Assembly: GCF_000226095.1 (NCBI RefSeq)
Contig: NC_016477.1
Coordinates: forward strand, 1,054,001-1,118,000
Direction of reading: 5' to 3'
DNA: 64,000 nucleotides
From: Thermothelomyces thermophilus ATCC 42464
Lineage: Eukaryota > Ascomycota > Sordariomycetes > Sordariales > Chaetomiaceae
Under the pieces are notes generated by a model. The model searched no databases, had not been told where the DNA came from, and was given only the letters and a program-made list of their open reading frames with translations. Shown in pieces: positions 54,003 through 64,000 of the stretch (its first letter is position 1; each line of letters starts with the position of its first letter). The position numbers were made by a program, and so were the translations under genes.

Positions 54003-56543
54003 TTAGCCACCGCCCATCAACTTCTTCACCCGCCTCTCCATCCCCTCCTCAAACTCGTCCACTCCCCTCTCCAACACAGTCAGCTTACCCGCCGCCAGCT
54101 TGTACACTACCCGTCTCCTCAAATTCCCCCCTTCGTCTTCGTCGTCGTCGCCGTCGCCGTCCTGCTCCTTCTCCGCATCACTCCTCCTCTCCTCGTCATC
54201 CACCGCTCCCTCCACCACGCCCCTCATGAACCACCGATCGTGCGAGACGAGCACCACGGCTCCCTTCCACCCCCGCAGCGCCGCCCTCAGCGCCGCGACC
54301 GTCTCGTAGTCCAGGTGGGTCGTCACCTCGTCGAGCACCAGCAGGCCCGGCCGGGACCACAGCAGGCGCGTTAGCTCGCAGCGGACCAGCTGCCCGCCGG
54401 ACAGCTTGCGCAGGGGCACGTCCGAGGCGGTCCGGCCGGGCAGGCCCAGCGACCCCAGCAGGCCGCGCAGCTCGCCCTCGTCCAGCGCGCCGCCGGCCTC
54501 CCGCGCCAGCAGCGCCAGCGCCGTCAGCGACGGCTCGGCCCGGCCGAGCGACTGCAAGCCCTCGACCGCGTGCTGCGAGTAGTACGACATGCGCAGGCGC
54601 GGGTGCGTCGTCACGGCGCCCGTCTGCCGCGCCCCCGCCGGCGCCGGGTCGCCGACCAGGACGCGGATCAGCGTCGACTTGCCCGCCCCGTTGAGGCCCA
54701 GGATGCCGACCCGGTCGCCCTCGCCGACCGCGAGGGTCACGTCCTGGAGGGTCGGGGGAGCCGGGTTGGCGGCGCTGGTGGTGGTCGTGGCTCCTCCTCC
54801 CCCTTTGGCGGGCGGGTAGCGGAAGGTGACCTTCTCGAGGGAGAGCAGAGCGCCCGGGAAGCGCAGGTCGGGCGGGTCCGGCAGAATGATGGACACGCCG
54901 CGCTCGTCCTGCGGGATGGCGATCTCGGCGCGCGCCGAGAAGTGGTGCCCGACCAGGTCGCGGTTCAGCTTGAACCGGCCTCCCCTCTCGTTGACCTGCA
55001 TGCCCATGCGGTCGTCCAGGCGCTTCTGTCGGGATTTGGCCTGGCGGATCTTGTTCTGGTCGTCGTTCTTGCGGCCCTGGGCGAGGTTGTGCCGGATGGA
55101 CTCTTGCATGTGGGCTCTCTGCTTGTCCTGGGCTTCTTTCATCCTGGTGAGGTACTGCTTCTTCTCGGCTTGGGCGGCCTCGTAGGTCGGCAGATCGCCG
55201 TGGAAGTAGGTCAGGTTCTTGTCCTTGAGGATGAGCAGGTCGGTGCAGACGGAGCTGGTGAAGTCGCGGTCGTGCGAGACGAGGATGAGGGTCGGCGGCG
55301 TGGGCAGGTCTTCGAGGCTCTGGAGGAAGCGCTGCAGCCAGATAATACCTAGGAGGTCCAAAAAGTTGGTGGGCTCGTCGAGGATGAGGATGTCGCTTTC
55401 CTGGAGCAGCGCCGTCGCCAGGGCGCTGCGCATGCGCCAGCCTCCCGAGAGGCTGTCCGCCTGTTTGGCCATGTAGGCGTCGGTGAAGCCGAGGCCGCTC
55501 AGAATCTTTTTGGCGCGCGACTCGATGCCGGCCATCCGAGACGGCCCGACTTGGAGTTGGAGGTCGGCTAGCATATCGACCGCCTCTTGGGTTTCGGCCT
55601 GCAGAGTCTCGGCCGAGATCTCGTCTGCGGGCTGCTCGTTTCTGCTCGGGTGTCAGGGCGCGCCGGCTACGTTCAAGTTCCAGGGGTCAGGCGGGCATCT
55701 CCTTACAGCGCAGCGGACTGAGCAACCGCTTTCTCGTGCTCGACCAGCGCCTTTCGTGCCTGCAGACCCCTTGCACCGCTCCTGAGTCTCGCGTCCTTGT
55801 CCAGGACAAAGAGGCGCTTCTGCATGCGCTGGTGACGGAGTTTGCGCAACGCCCGAAGCGCACCATAGGCGTCCGCACTATTTACTCCGGCTGAAAGTAC
55901 TGGTACGTAGATGTCAGGCTTGTTTTCTTGCTGGAGTCGACTAGGCACATACAGCTGATTTCCTGCTCCAGCTCGCTTCTGGACGTAGCCTTGTTGATCA
56001 CATCCTCGAGGACAGTGAGCCCCTCCTTGCTGCTGCGCTGCGCCTCGGGGGGGAGAAGGTCTTCCGCGCTGGCATCGCTGATGCTTGTCTGTTGAAGGAT
56101 GGACACTCTCGTCTCCTCCGGGATGCCGGGGATGAGCTTGTCGGCAATGGCCCGCAAGAGGGCTTGAAGCGCCGCGTCAGTCGCGTGCACTAAGCTGACC
56201 ACCCTCGCGCTCGCTTACTGGACTTGCCCGAGCCGTTTCTCCCGACTAAGGCATAGCGGCTTCCGGCCTTCAAACGTAGTTTCGCACCGCTCAAGATCTC
56301 AGTCCCCTCGGCGGCGGCTTTTGCTTTGCCTTTCCCTTTTGGCTTCTCTCCGCTGCCGGAGGTGACGGTGATGTTGAGGCCTTCGATATCCAGCTGGGCC
56401 CCTATTAGCCACACCGTCAAATCTTCCCCTTAGAACCGTAGTGGTCCACCTACCTCGCGATAGTTCGGACTCTCGATGTGGAAGCGTGTCTGCTTGCACG
56501 ACACTAGAATGGTCGAGACAGACTCGGCTGAGATGGATGTCAT
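54003..56543 (-). CDS. ABCF-family ATPase (two ABC domains, no membrane domain)
   Basis: Five exons, complement(54003..55641, 55707..55890, 55953..56162, 56219..56393, 56454..56543), 765 residues. Introns are 56-65 bp. Exon 2/3 rebuild Walker A GRNGSGKST (81-89). The exon 3/4 join uses gtatgt...tttcag, which restores the coiled RALRKLRHQRMQKRLF frame. Domain 1 has signature LSGGW (about 284-288) and Walker B LILDEPTN (about 304-312). A charged ABCF linker follows. Domain 2 has GLNGAGKST (about 534-542), LSGGQ (about 630) and Walker B VLDEVTTHLD (about 653). ABCF proteins act on ribosomes in translation (Gcn20, Arb1, New1 relatives); no transmembrane segments are present. Which ABCF group this is cannot be settled. 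An in-frame ATG at 56690 could add 49 residues, but MTSISAESVSTILVSCKQ looks like the real start. Confidence 0.88.
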
Positions 56544-57276
56544 TGCAATTGAAAGCAGTTTGGAACGCTGATCTAATGAGGGGTAAGTCAAAGGCAGCAG
56601 AAGAAACTCTTGAAAAAGTATCGTCGCCAGAGACTGCTGCAACCCTTCACATAGGCATTTCAGCAATGAACGCAAACCCAAAGTCCTCAAGTATTACCGT
56701 CTCACATCTGTTCTCCTATCCATCCATTTCCCTCGAGTTCTAACAAAGTGGCGCGATTGGCTGAAGCCAGCGTCTAAAGCCAAGAAGCTGCCATTGCACC
56801 AACGGCGATCAACCGAATGGGCTCCGTATTTCGTAAATGTTTCCCTTCACGGCAATTGACGGTTCGGCCGTGAGTCACGCCGGATGCGGTGGTCTCCGTT
56901 TCGGCCCCACTCGAAGTCGGATCCATCTGCCGCTTATCATCTTCGGCCCAGTACCTGCCGGGGCGGAACTTTTTTTTTTCAATCATCTTTGAAGCAATGG
57001 CGAGACGGCATTGTTGGATTTGAGAACTTTGATCAGTGAACTACTCTGTAAGTCGGGCATGCATGGCCTGCGAGTTGTGGCCAACAAAAAGCAAACAACA
57101 TCAGAGGACTACGGAGTCCCCCAAGTTGTTCCTTCCTGCTTGGGCGAAAAAAAAAAAGAGCCAAAAGCGGGCATATATTCCGCGTTCCGATTAAATTACT
57201 AGGGTTCAATTCAGAAAAAGAAAATCCACGAGCTATGCGGGCGTTCATTCGCCGCCGGCCAAACCCCCATCTCATC
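56544..57276. other. Intergenic region upstream of ABCF gene
   Basis: A 733-bp region between two minus-strand genes: ABCF promoter on the left, hexose-transporter 3' side on the right. Short A-runs at 56970-56978 and 57150-57159. No gene seen. Confidence 0.35.
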
Positions 57277-59186
57277 CTACCACCCGTTGTTGTGAAAAAT
57301 GAGCGAACCAGACCCCCTCTCACCACCCACCGACTCCTCCGGCTTCGTGCCCTCCCCAGTCCCCATCGACAACGACCTGAGCCTCCCCATCTGCGCGGCA
57401 AACGTTGTCGTGGGCTTCCAACCGGCCGACCTCCTCGGCGTCGTCTCCACCATCATGGTATCGATCTGCTCCAGCGTCAGGCCCTTCATCTCGGGCACCA
57501 GGAAGTACGCAAACGCCCCGCTCAGGAGGCACAGCGAACCCCAGATGAAGAAGACACGGGGCCCGAGCGCGGCAGACCCGGGCTCTTCGCCGACCATGTA
57601 GGGCGTGACGACGGCCATGATGCAGTTCCAGAACCAGTTGGACGCGGTGGCGATGCCGACGCCCCGCGAGCGGATCGGCAGCGGGAAGCACTCGCCGATG
57701 ACAACCCAACCGACGGGGCCCCATGTGCATGCGAAGAAGAAGATGTTGATGCAGATAAAGGCTATCATGGCCCGCACCGCGGCCGTGTCGTCGCCGCCGT
57801 CGCGCGCCACCTCGGGCCGCCCCGCCGTGACCCCGACGATGGCGACGACGAACTGCGACACGAACATGCCGAGCGCACCCCAGTTGAGCAGCGGCCGCCG
57901 CCCGAGGTACTCGATTGCCCAGAAGGAGACCGGGGTCGACAGGACGTTGACCAGCGTTGTAATGAGCGAGATGAGGAAAGGGTTGTTGATGGTGCCTAGT
58001 TGCTGGAAGAAAGTGGTACCGAAGTAAAAGATGAAGTTGATACCTACCGTCACGTCAGCACATCTAGTTCGGGAGGGTATTGTTTTCATCTTGGTCGGGA
58101 TGGATAACTGCTTACCCGTGAGCTGCTGCATCATTTGCATACCGGCCCCCAGGAGGGTGCGTCGGAGATTGCTGTTGCCTTTCCTCAGAGACCCCTGGAA
58201 GGGGGCCATCCACGACCCGATGTAGCTCGTCTGCGGGATGACCTGCATCTCGTATTCGTGGTTCGCCACAATTTCGGCAAGCTCGTCCTTGATGTAGTTG
58301 GAGTCGATCGGCTGACCTCGAACGAGAGACAGATCCCTTGCTGCAGCCTGAAACTGGCCCTTCATGACGTGAAAACGCGGGGACTCGGCTGCTGCATGTT
58401 GGTACCGGGTCAGGATCGGAGGATATCGGCACAATACTCACGGAGGATGAACAAGCCAACGCCCAAAATCAATGCCCACAGGAACTGGACGCCAATCGGG
58501 ATGCGGTATGAGCCGGTGTCGTTGCGGTTCGCCGTGGCATAGTCGACGCAGTTCGCCAGCAGGATCCCCAGCGTGATGCAGAATTGGTATCCCGAAACCA
58601 AGGCGCCTCGAACCTTCTTGGGAGCAACCTCGGCCATGTAGAGAAGGATGGTGGCAGAGATGAAGCCTACACCGAGACCCGAGACCAAACGGCCCATGAC
58701 GAAGAGAGCGACCTGGTTGGTCGACGCGATCTCGAGGACACACCCGACGCTGAACACGACACAGCCGATAATGATGGTCGGTCGACGGCCGATGAAGTCG
58801 GCTACGTCACCGGCGATGAGCGCTCCGAAAAAGGTACGGCAGGATAGAATGGATGTCATGAGCGACTTCGTCGACGACGGGAGTGCGAACTGGGTCGGGT
58901 CGACGTCGACTGGCCGGCCAGCATCATAGTCATATTGAAGTCCGGTATATTGTGTGATGAAGTAGGGCATGCCTAGCACGCCTGACATCCAACCCGTGTC
59001 ATATCCAAAAACTAATGGAGGTCAGTCTGATCTCCGGGCTGGAGTCCGAAGGAGAAAAAAAAAAAACTCACATATTCCGCCAAAGGCCGCAAAGGCGCAA
59101 AGCAGATAGGCCTTGAAAGTCACGGGCGCCTCAACCCTCGACAGGTCGGCCGTTCCCGTGAGGGGATATGCCGCTACGCCAACCAT
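57277..59186 (-). CDS. MFS sugar porter (hexose transporter type)
   Basis: Four exons, complement(57277..58043, 58116..58388, 58442..59011, 59072..59186), 574 residues. Introns are 60, 53 and 72 bp. Family hallmarks are GGIFFGYDTGWMSG (rebuilt across exons 1/2), DFIGRRP, GRLVSGLGVGF, LYMAEVAPKKVRG, FILPESPRFHV (across exons 2/3), QQLTGINFIFYFGTTFFQQ (across exons 3/4), EYLGRRPLL, GPVGWVVIGECFPLPIRSRGVG and the FLVPEMKGLTLEQID end of TM12. Twelve membrane helices are expected. Fungal relatives are proton-coupled or facilitative glucose/hexose carriers at the plasma membrane; the exact sugar is not readable. The 72-bp intron 3 is a multiple of three with no stop, so retention would insert 24 residues in the transmembrane core. 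Confidence 0.92.
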
Positions 59187-60968
59187 GGTACTAGGATGTC
59201 GATCATATCATGAGGCGAGGAGGCAGCGGGGAGAGAAGGTGGAAACCCGCGCGAGCTCGACGAGGAGTGGGTGGGCTCGGGATCGATATATCTGATAACT
59301 AGGGGTTTCGTTTTCCGTAACGGATATCACAGCTCAACCCGGTCGCCCGTGCCTGATATCAAACCGACCATATCTTGGAGGTCCAGAACGTCGGCCACGG
59401 GATAGATGACTGTGGTTAATGTATGTATATACACACATACAGCACGCCAGCATCTGGAGATGGGACGGATCGGTTGTCAAAGCGAGCCAGGACAGGACAA
59501 GGCAGCTGGCTGGGCGAAGAGGATGGACCCCCGGCCCATATGTGCACGGTTGGGTCAAAGCCACCATCCAGGGATGGATAAGGCGTCCTGATGGTGCCTT
59601 GGCGGAACGTGCTTGGGACCATAGAAATCAGTTACACAACACTAGTGTACCCGACGAGTCGGTTCTGGGCCTTATTACGGAGTAGAGCTAACTAAAAACG
59701 ACATGACACACGCCCCAGCCCATGCCGGATCACACCAGAAGAGCCAGGGGCTAGCAGAGGAAGTTTGCTTCTGATCCCTCGGGGCTGGAACCGATGCGAA
59801 GGGAAAAAAAGAATAAATGGCAGGTGATGTGATTCACACCGCGCATTAATATTGATGCCCAATCCAGAAATTTCAAATCGCATGCAAGACCGGGTTGCTG
59901 AGTGCAGTGTTGACCGTCGCATAATGTGCGTCGTTGCACAATGCTGCCATGTTTACATCTAGGGCTAATAGTTACTCCGCAGGTCCGGAGTACCCATACA
60001 TTAATGGTAGCGTACTCCGTACCGTACCTACGTGATTCCGGGGAGTTGGGGGGGGAGCGTTGAAGATGTTCCCACTCGCCAATGGCTACCTTCTAGTGTA
60101 TTTCCCAACTCTCCCAACCCCACATATTCGTGCTTCCGCAGTCAATGACTCGAGAGACCTAGCAGACACTATTGTCCTGGCAGCATTATGCCCGCATACC
60201 AGAGTAACAACCTCCTGGTTTCTCTCTTATTAGTGCTGAAGCGGACACGCAAACTTCTCCAATGGGCGGTCAGCCCCAAGCATTGCCCGCACGCCCGTTC
60301 CGAAATGAAAAGCCCTGCGTGAGGGATGCACAGTGCGCCCTGACGCTTGGAGCGACGACAAGAATAGCACAAAAGGAACTATCAATTCTCAGGCACACCG
60401 TTCTAAGACATGCTCGATACGGGAAAGGTAGCCGTTAGGCATCTTCTTCCTCAGGCACCGGCATGCAAACATGGACGCCGATCACAAGCCTGGAACCTGG
60501 AAAATGACTGCCAGATTGTTGCGGAGATCTCGTGTGCTCCACCTCCCAGAACAACTTCGGGAAGGAAGCGAGGGCGCTACAGCCACTAGTGAAGAAACGG
60601 TTCTGCTCCTGCTTTCTCTTCAACAAGACCCTGCAGTTTCCCAGGCTATTCTACTGTCTTTGTTTTGTCGGTGGCTCAACAGCATGCCCAGATCATGTTT
60701 GCATGCATCCCCTTCCTTTGATTCGTTGTAAAGAAGTGCCGGCATACAATACTCCGTACTACAACACACAATAGCATCCGGTGGGGAGATCTACACTAAG
60801 CCTGGGCTTGGTCCCGGTGCCCGGATGCGTGGGAGATCATCGACCATCGCCGAGACCAAGACAAGGGATCGGCATGACAACCACGCTGCTGGTATATTAC
60901 ACCAACTGCTACGAGAAATAAAGAAACAAGAAAAAGAACGGTTTGTTTGAAGCAAAAGGAAAGGCTAA
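59187..60968. other. Gene-poor region with TACGGAGTA/TACTCCGTA motifs
   Basis: A 1.8-kb region. The left part is the promoter of the hexose transporter gene. Exact 9-bp motifs occur at 59676-59684, 60013-60021 and 60750-60758. Only short, unconvincing open frames are present. Confidence 0.45.
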
Positions 60969-61042
60969 TGATTTCGTCCAGGTTCGAACTGGAGACCTTC
61001 AGTGTGTTAGACTGACGTGATAACCAACTACACCACGAAACC
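60969..61042 (-). tRNA. tRNA-Val (anticodon AAC)
   Basis: A 74-nt gene without intron. The acceptor stem GGTTTCG pairs with CGAAATC (one G-U). The anticodon stem TCAGT/ACTGA encloses loop CTAACAC, giving anticodon AAC. The T arm TCCAG-TTCGAAC-CTGGA is perfect and supplies the B box. The D arm GTGTAGTTGGTTATCAC is standard. AAC (read as IAC) decodes valine GTT/GTC/GTA. A run of T/A follows the 3' end only weakly. Confidence 0.95.
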
Positions 61043-62555
61043 ATGTCCTGTTGTTGCGAATGCATTTGCAGGGTTCCCCATATCTGAGAGGGCGGTTGTT
61101 GCACCATTCACGCCTTTTACCAACAGTACTCGGTAAGGATTAGTTAATTTCCAGAACAATGAAGAGACGTTTTGGTATCTGAAGCCAAAGGGGTCGCTGT
61201 GGGGTTTTGTAAACCGTAGCAAGGGAAGAACTTCGGCCTCGATGCTCACCTTACATGTACGGCGGCCACCATGCCCTATCTTGGTTTCGATGGCACAGCT
61301 TATAGAGAAGTCGGAAGCAGTGTTGAGGGAGAACCATTGGGTCGTGAAGCCTGAACAATCGCCGTAGCAACAAACACTCGGCCAAACTAACAGCCACCAC
61401 TCGGTGAAACCCTCCTGCTTCGCCAACGGCGGTGTGTCCTGTTACTCGTGATTCTTGATCGCACAATACCCTTCAGTCCGTTACGTCAAGAGAGCTGGGG
61501 CGATAAGGAGGTGTGGGTGGGTGTCGGGGAGGTGGTGGGCAGCTAGATCCTAAGTGTATCAAGCAGGGCAGTGGTAGGCGATAGCCGATAGTGGAAGCAG
61601 GTCTCCTTGAGTGGCTTGGACTCGTCTGAGCTGTCCGTCACAACGAGCAACTAGTTGCCGAACCAAACAATTCTCGAATGGATAGAATTCCCCCCTGGTT
61701 GCCTCTCCTGCTCGTCCCCTCGAACTAACGCGCCAGCCAAGACGAGCTATGTACTCCGTACGCAGTAAGGAAAGGTCTTCTTGCTCCACAAGGGGGAAAT
61801 CCTCCAAGGCAGACTCATCCTTTCCGGGCTGGACCCCTTGATAATATCGTGTGCAGGGCTCCCACGTGGTTGACCTATCGTCGCGTCGGCTTCCTTGCCG
61901 ATGTTGGCATGAAAATACCACATGACATTACATAGGTCAATGCTGAATCGCCACCGACATCGTGCCCAAGCCGCGTAGTGTAGTGTAGTGTAGTGTATCG
62001 GCAACTGCATCCCCGTCTCGCTCGCCAAATATCCCCTTGGCATACCTCATGACCCGGCAAGCAACACAAGGGCGCCCAAAGGGTTGTACAAAACCGGCAC
62101 ATTCGCGTCTTCGACTCGGGGAGAAACATGGCACACACAAACTTCCGTATGTACAGACCGCACAATTAGCAAAGCACAAAAGCCCGAGGCTGGCCCCGGC
62201 AGAGTATCAAAGTAGAAGGAGATCAACAGCCCGTCATATGCACACCGCAAGAGCAAAAACGCGCCCAACAGAACCGCCCCAATTCCGGCGAAATTAAAAA
62301 AGATCTCATCCGGATGCCCAAGTAACCTTCCCCGCCCCCTCCCGTTCCCCCTCCCTTCTCTCCCGTCTCTGCATTCCCCTGCATGCCTCTAGCCACTGTC
62401 CGAGGACACGGACATCCCAAGCCATGCACAAAAATTAGAGATGATGAATTTAAGTAGTGCCTCTGTCTTGTCGTGTCTCGTTATCTCATCAAGCAGTGTC
62501 CCCGGACTTAGCTACCGACTGTATCCATGTCGATGGACGGAGCCGGTTCATGGGC
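61043..62555. other. Gene-poor region between tRNA-Val and GPI-protein gene
   Basis: A 1.5-kb region with no supported gene. It contains a TAGTG pentanucleotide repeat (61976-61995) and one TACTCCGTA motif (61752-61760). The right end is the 3' side of the Cys-rich GPI protein gene. Confidence 0.4.
61976..61995. repeat. (TAGTG)4 microsatellite
   Basis: Four perfect head-to-tail TAGTG units followed by TAT. Confidence 0.9.
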
Positions 62556-63378
62556 TTAGAGAAGGGCAGCAATGCCGGCCGCCAACAAGACGAGGGCGGT
62601 CGCGGGAGCGACAACGCTGCCGGCGCCCTCGTCAATCTTGGTCTGGGTCGGCTGGGGAGGCGAGACGGTCGAGATGGAGGTCGAGTTGATCTGGATAGGG
62701 TTCGAGCTGGGCACGAACGTGGGGATGATGGTGGTAGAAGGGACGACGAACGAGGTGGAGTTCCGAGAGGCGGAGGTCGAGTGGCTGGAGGAGGACGTGG
62801 TGGACGGCTTGGTGGTGGTGGTGCTCGACGTCGAGGTCGAGCTCGTCGAGGTCGAAGTCGAGGTCGAGGTCGAGGTCGAGCTGGCGGGGGGAGGGGTCTG
62901 CGAGACCAGACCGCCCGGCAAGCCGTACGCGGCGGCGCACGCTTCCAAGTCCATCCCCTCGGGGCAGCACCAAGTCTCGCCCTTCTTGTCGGCGGTGCAG
63001 TAGTATCCCTTCTCGCAAGAGCCTAGGGGAGAATGGGTCAGCATCAGACGGCCATCGTTAACACGCAACCGATATTCACCACGTACCGCCGGACTGGTTA
63101 GGGCAGCAAATCTCCCCGACCGTCGGGTTGTAGCAGTGGGTAAGATCGTCGTTGGAGACGCATGTTTCGTAACCGGCACCGCACGCCGCGGCGCAGGTGT
63201 CGCCGTTGTTGCACTCGACCGGCTCCGGCTGGTAACCCGAATCATCTTGGCGGCGGGCGATGCCGAAGAGGGCGCGAGTCGAGGTCCTCATCAACGTCGG
63301 CTTGTAAGGCATCGGCTCGGCGGCGACATTGGCGGCAAGAGCGAATGCCGCAAAGGCGGCGATCGACTTGACGAGCAT
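62556..63378 (-). CDS. Secreted Cys-rich, Ser/Thr-rich protein, probably GPI-anchored
   Basis: Two exons, complement(62556..63022, 63087..63378), 252 residues; the intron is 64 bp (gtacgt...ccctag) and rebuilds NQSGGSCEKGYYC. A signal peptide (MLVKSIAAFAAFALAANVAA) is followed by a short region with RR (possible processing) and then two cysteine-rich blocks (about 54-97: VECNNGDTCAAACGAGYETC and EICCPNQ; then GYYCTADKKGETWCCPEGM). A Ser/Thr-rich stalk (about 150-225) includes an (ST)n repeat coded by GAGGTC-type units on the plus strand. The extreme C-terminus is hydrophobic (SVVAPATALVLLAAGIAALL), fitting a GPI attachment signal. It is likely a cell-wall or plasma-membrane surface protein; I know no specific function. 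Confidence 0.8.
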
Positions 63379-64000
63379 CGTGGCGGTGAAACGGAGACGT
63401 GTGAAGCGGAAGACTGGCGCGGGCTTTGGTCGGGCTACTTTTGGAGGGAAAAAGGATCGTAGGGGCAGCCGAGGCGGTAGGCGCTGAAAGAAAGTGTTTG
63501 GAAACGAAAACGAATGGATCGAGTGCAAGACTCTTCAACAGTGAATGACTGTTTCTTTGTGCGAAAGGAGCGGGTGGGATGGACTGACAAGATGAGGGTG
63601 AGCGAGAGAAATGAGAGCGGGCGGCGGTAAGCGTGAAATTGGGCGGCAACTGTCTGGGGGCGCGCGCCAGTCCCTCTTTGGGTTACCCTGGAGCAACTTG
63701 GGGAAGTCCCTGGAGCGCGTATGGGGCGCCAAGCAACCACTCATCGCATCTCCTTTAATTTACTATGTACGGAGTAGGTAGTTAATGCCGGCACCCCTGC
63801 CTGCCCTGATGAATGGCAGCTGCTCCTTGCATCGTGCCTTGGCAATCCAGGAACACCAATCATGGCAGATCTCATCGCAACGCGCCCTGTTCATCCAGTT
63901 TGCCAGCGGTCCAATTGTCTCAATCGTTTCAACTGTGTCATACTTGGATATTCGGCTCATTCCACTGCTACAACCAATGCTGAAAAATCTGCGGCGCACC
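63379..64000. other. Upstream region of GPI-protein gene and window end
   Basis: A 622-bp region with promoter of the GPI-protein gene; one TACGGAGTA motif at 63768-63776. A 78-codon minus-strand frame at 63763-63999 has no recognisable features and touches the window end, so it is not called. Confidence 0.35.

Noticed and set aside
54570-55352. 260-codon plus-strand open frame
   Set aside because: Antisense to the ABCF ATPase domains.
57235-57999. 254-codon plus-strand open frame
   Set aside because: Antisense to the sugar transporter's last exon.
61028-61426. 132-codon minus-strand open frame
   Set aside because: Its end runs into the tRNA-Val gene; no motif, signal or splice support.
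63763-63999. 78-codon minus-strand frame at the window end
   Set aside because: Too short, no recognisable features and no supporting context; could only be judged with the next sequence.
1-64000. CRISPR arrays, bacterial operons, prophage or secondary-metabolite cluster
   Set aside because: DNA is fungal with spliceosomal introns; no spaced repeats, and no PKS, NRPS, terpene or cytochrome P450 genes seen.

Overview
The window comes from a filamentous ascomycete. The genes carry short spliceosomal introns of about 50-100 bp, and the closest recognisable proteins are typical of Sordariomycetes (probably Sordariales, although the rank below class is a guess). The window has two very different halves that meet at about 31.0 kb.

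Left half (1-31,014) is AT-rich, TpA-rich repeat DNA with no intact gene. Copies of one element differ almost only by C/T and G/A transitions, and reading frames are closed by TAG/TAA where CAG/CAA/TGG stood. This is the signature of repeat-induced point mutation (RIP). Four copies of one Ty3/gypsy chromovirus are present. Copy C (1-7038, minus, left end outside the window) is inserted in copy B. Copy B (plus) appears as 7039-9143 and 16726-19525. Copy A (9144-16725, minus) is also inserted in B, with a perfect 5-bp target duplication AGATG. Copy D (22781-30367, minus) has target duplication ATATT. Between and around them lie a LINE-like ORF1 relic (19531-21094), a short island that escaped RIP (21095-21320), a Ty1/copia pol relic (21321-22150) and an unidentified minus-strand coding relic split by D. 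Every chromovirus copy carries, between pol and the 3' LTR and on the opposite strand, a second coding relic with a C-x2-C-x6-C-x8-C-x2-C-x6-C array followed by a coiled-coil-like segment. The two element subfamilies (C/B and A/D) have nearly the same gag-pol but different versions of this module together with different U3 halves of the LTR. This is the most interesting signal in the window.

Right half (31,015-64,000) is GC-rich, unique and gene-dense. In order: an Atg38/NRBF2-like autophagy protein (-), a GRAM-VASt LAM-family sterol-transfer protein (+), an OPT oligopeptide transporter (-), 5-formyltetrahydrofolate cyclo-ligase (+), spliceosomal SmE (-), the importin MTR10 (+), tRNA dimethyltransferase TRM1 (+), a diacylglycerol-kinase-domain protein (+), an ABCF ATPase (-), an MFS hexose-type transporter (-), a tRNA-Val(AAC) (-) and a secreted, probably GPI-anchored Cys-rich protein (-). 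Exon structures were worked out by hand from splice signals and family reading frames. These are mostly housekeeping genes and no metabolic cluster is evident. SmE and MTR10 share one 0.6-kb divergent promoter. The 59.2-64.0 kb stretch is gene-poor and holds a cluster of TACGGAGTA/TACTCCGTA motifs.
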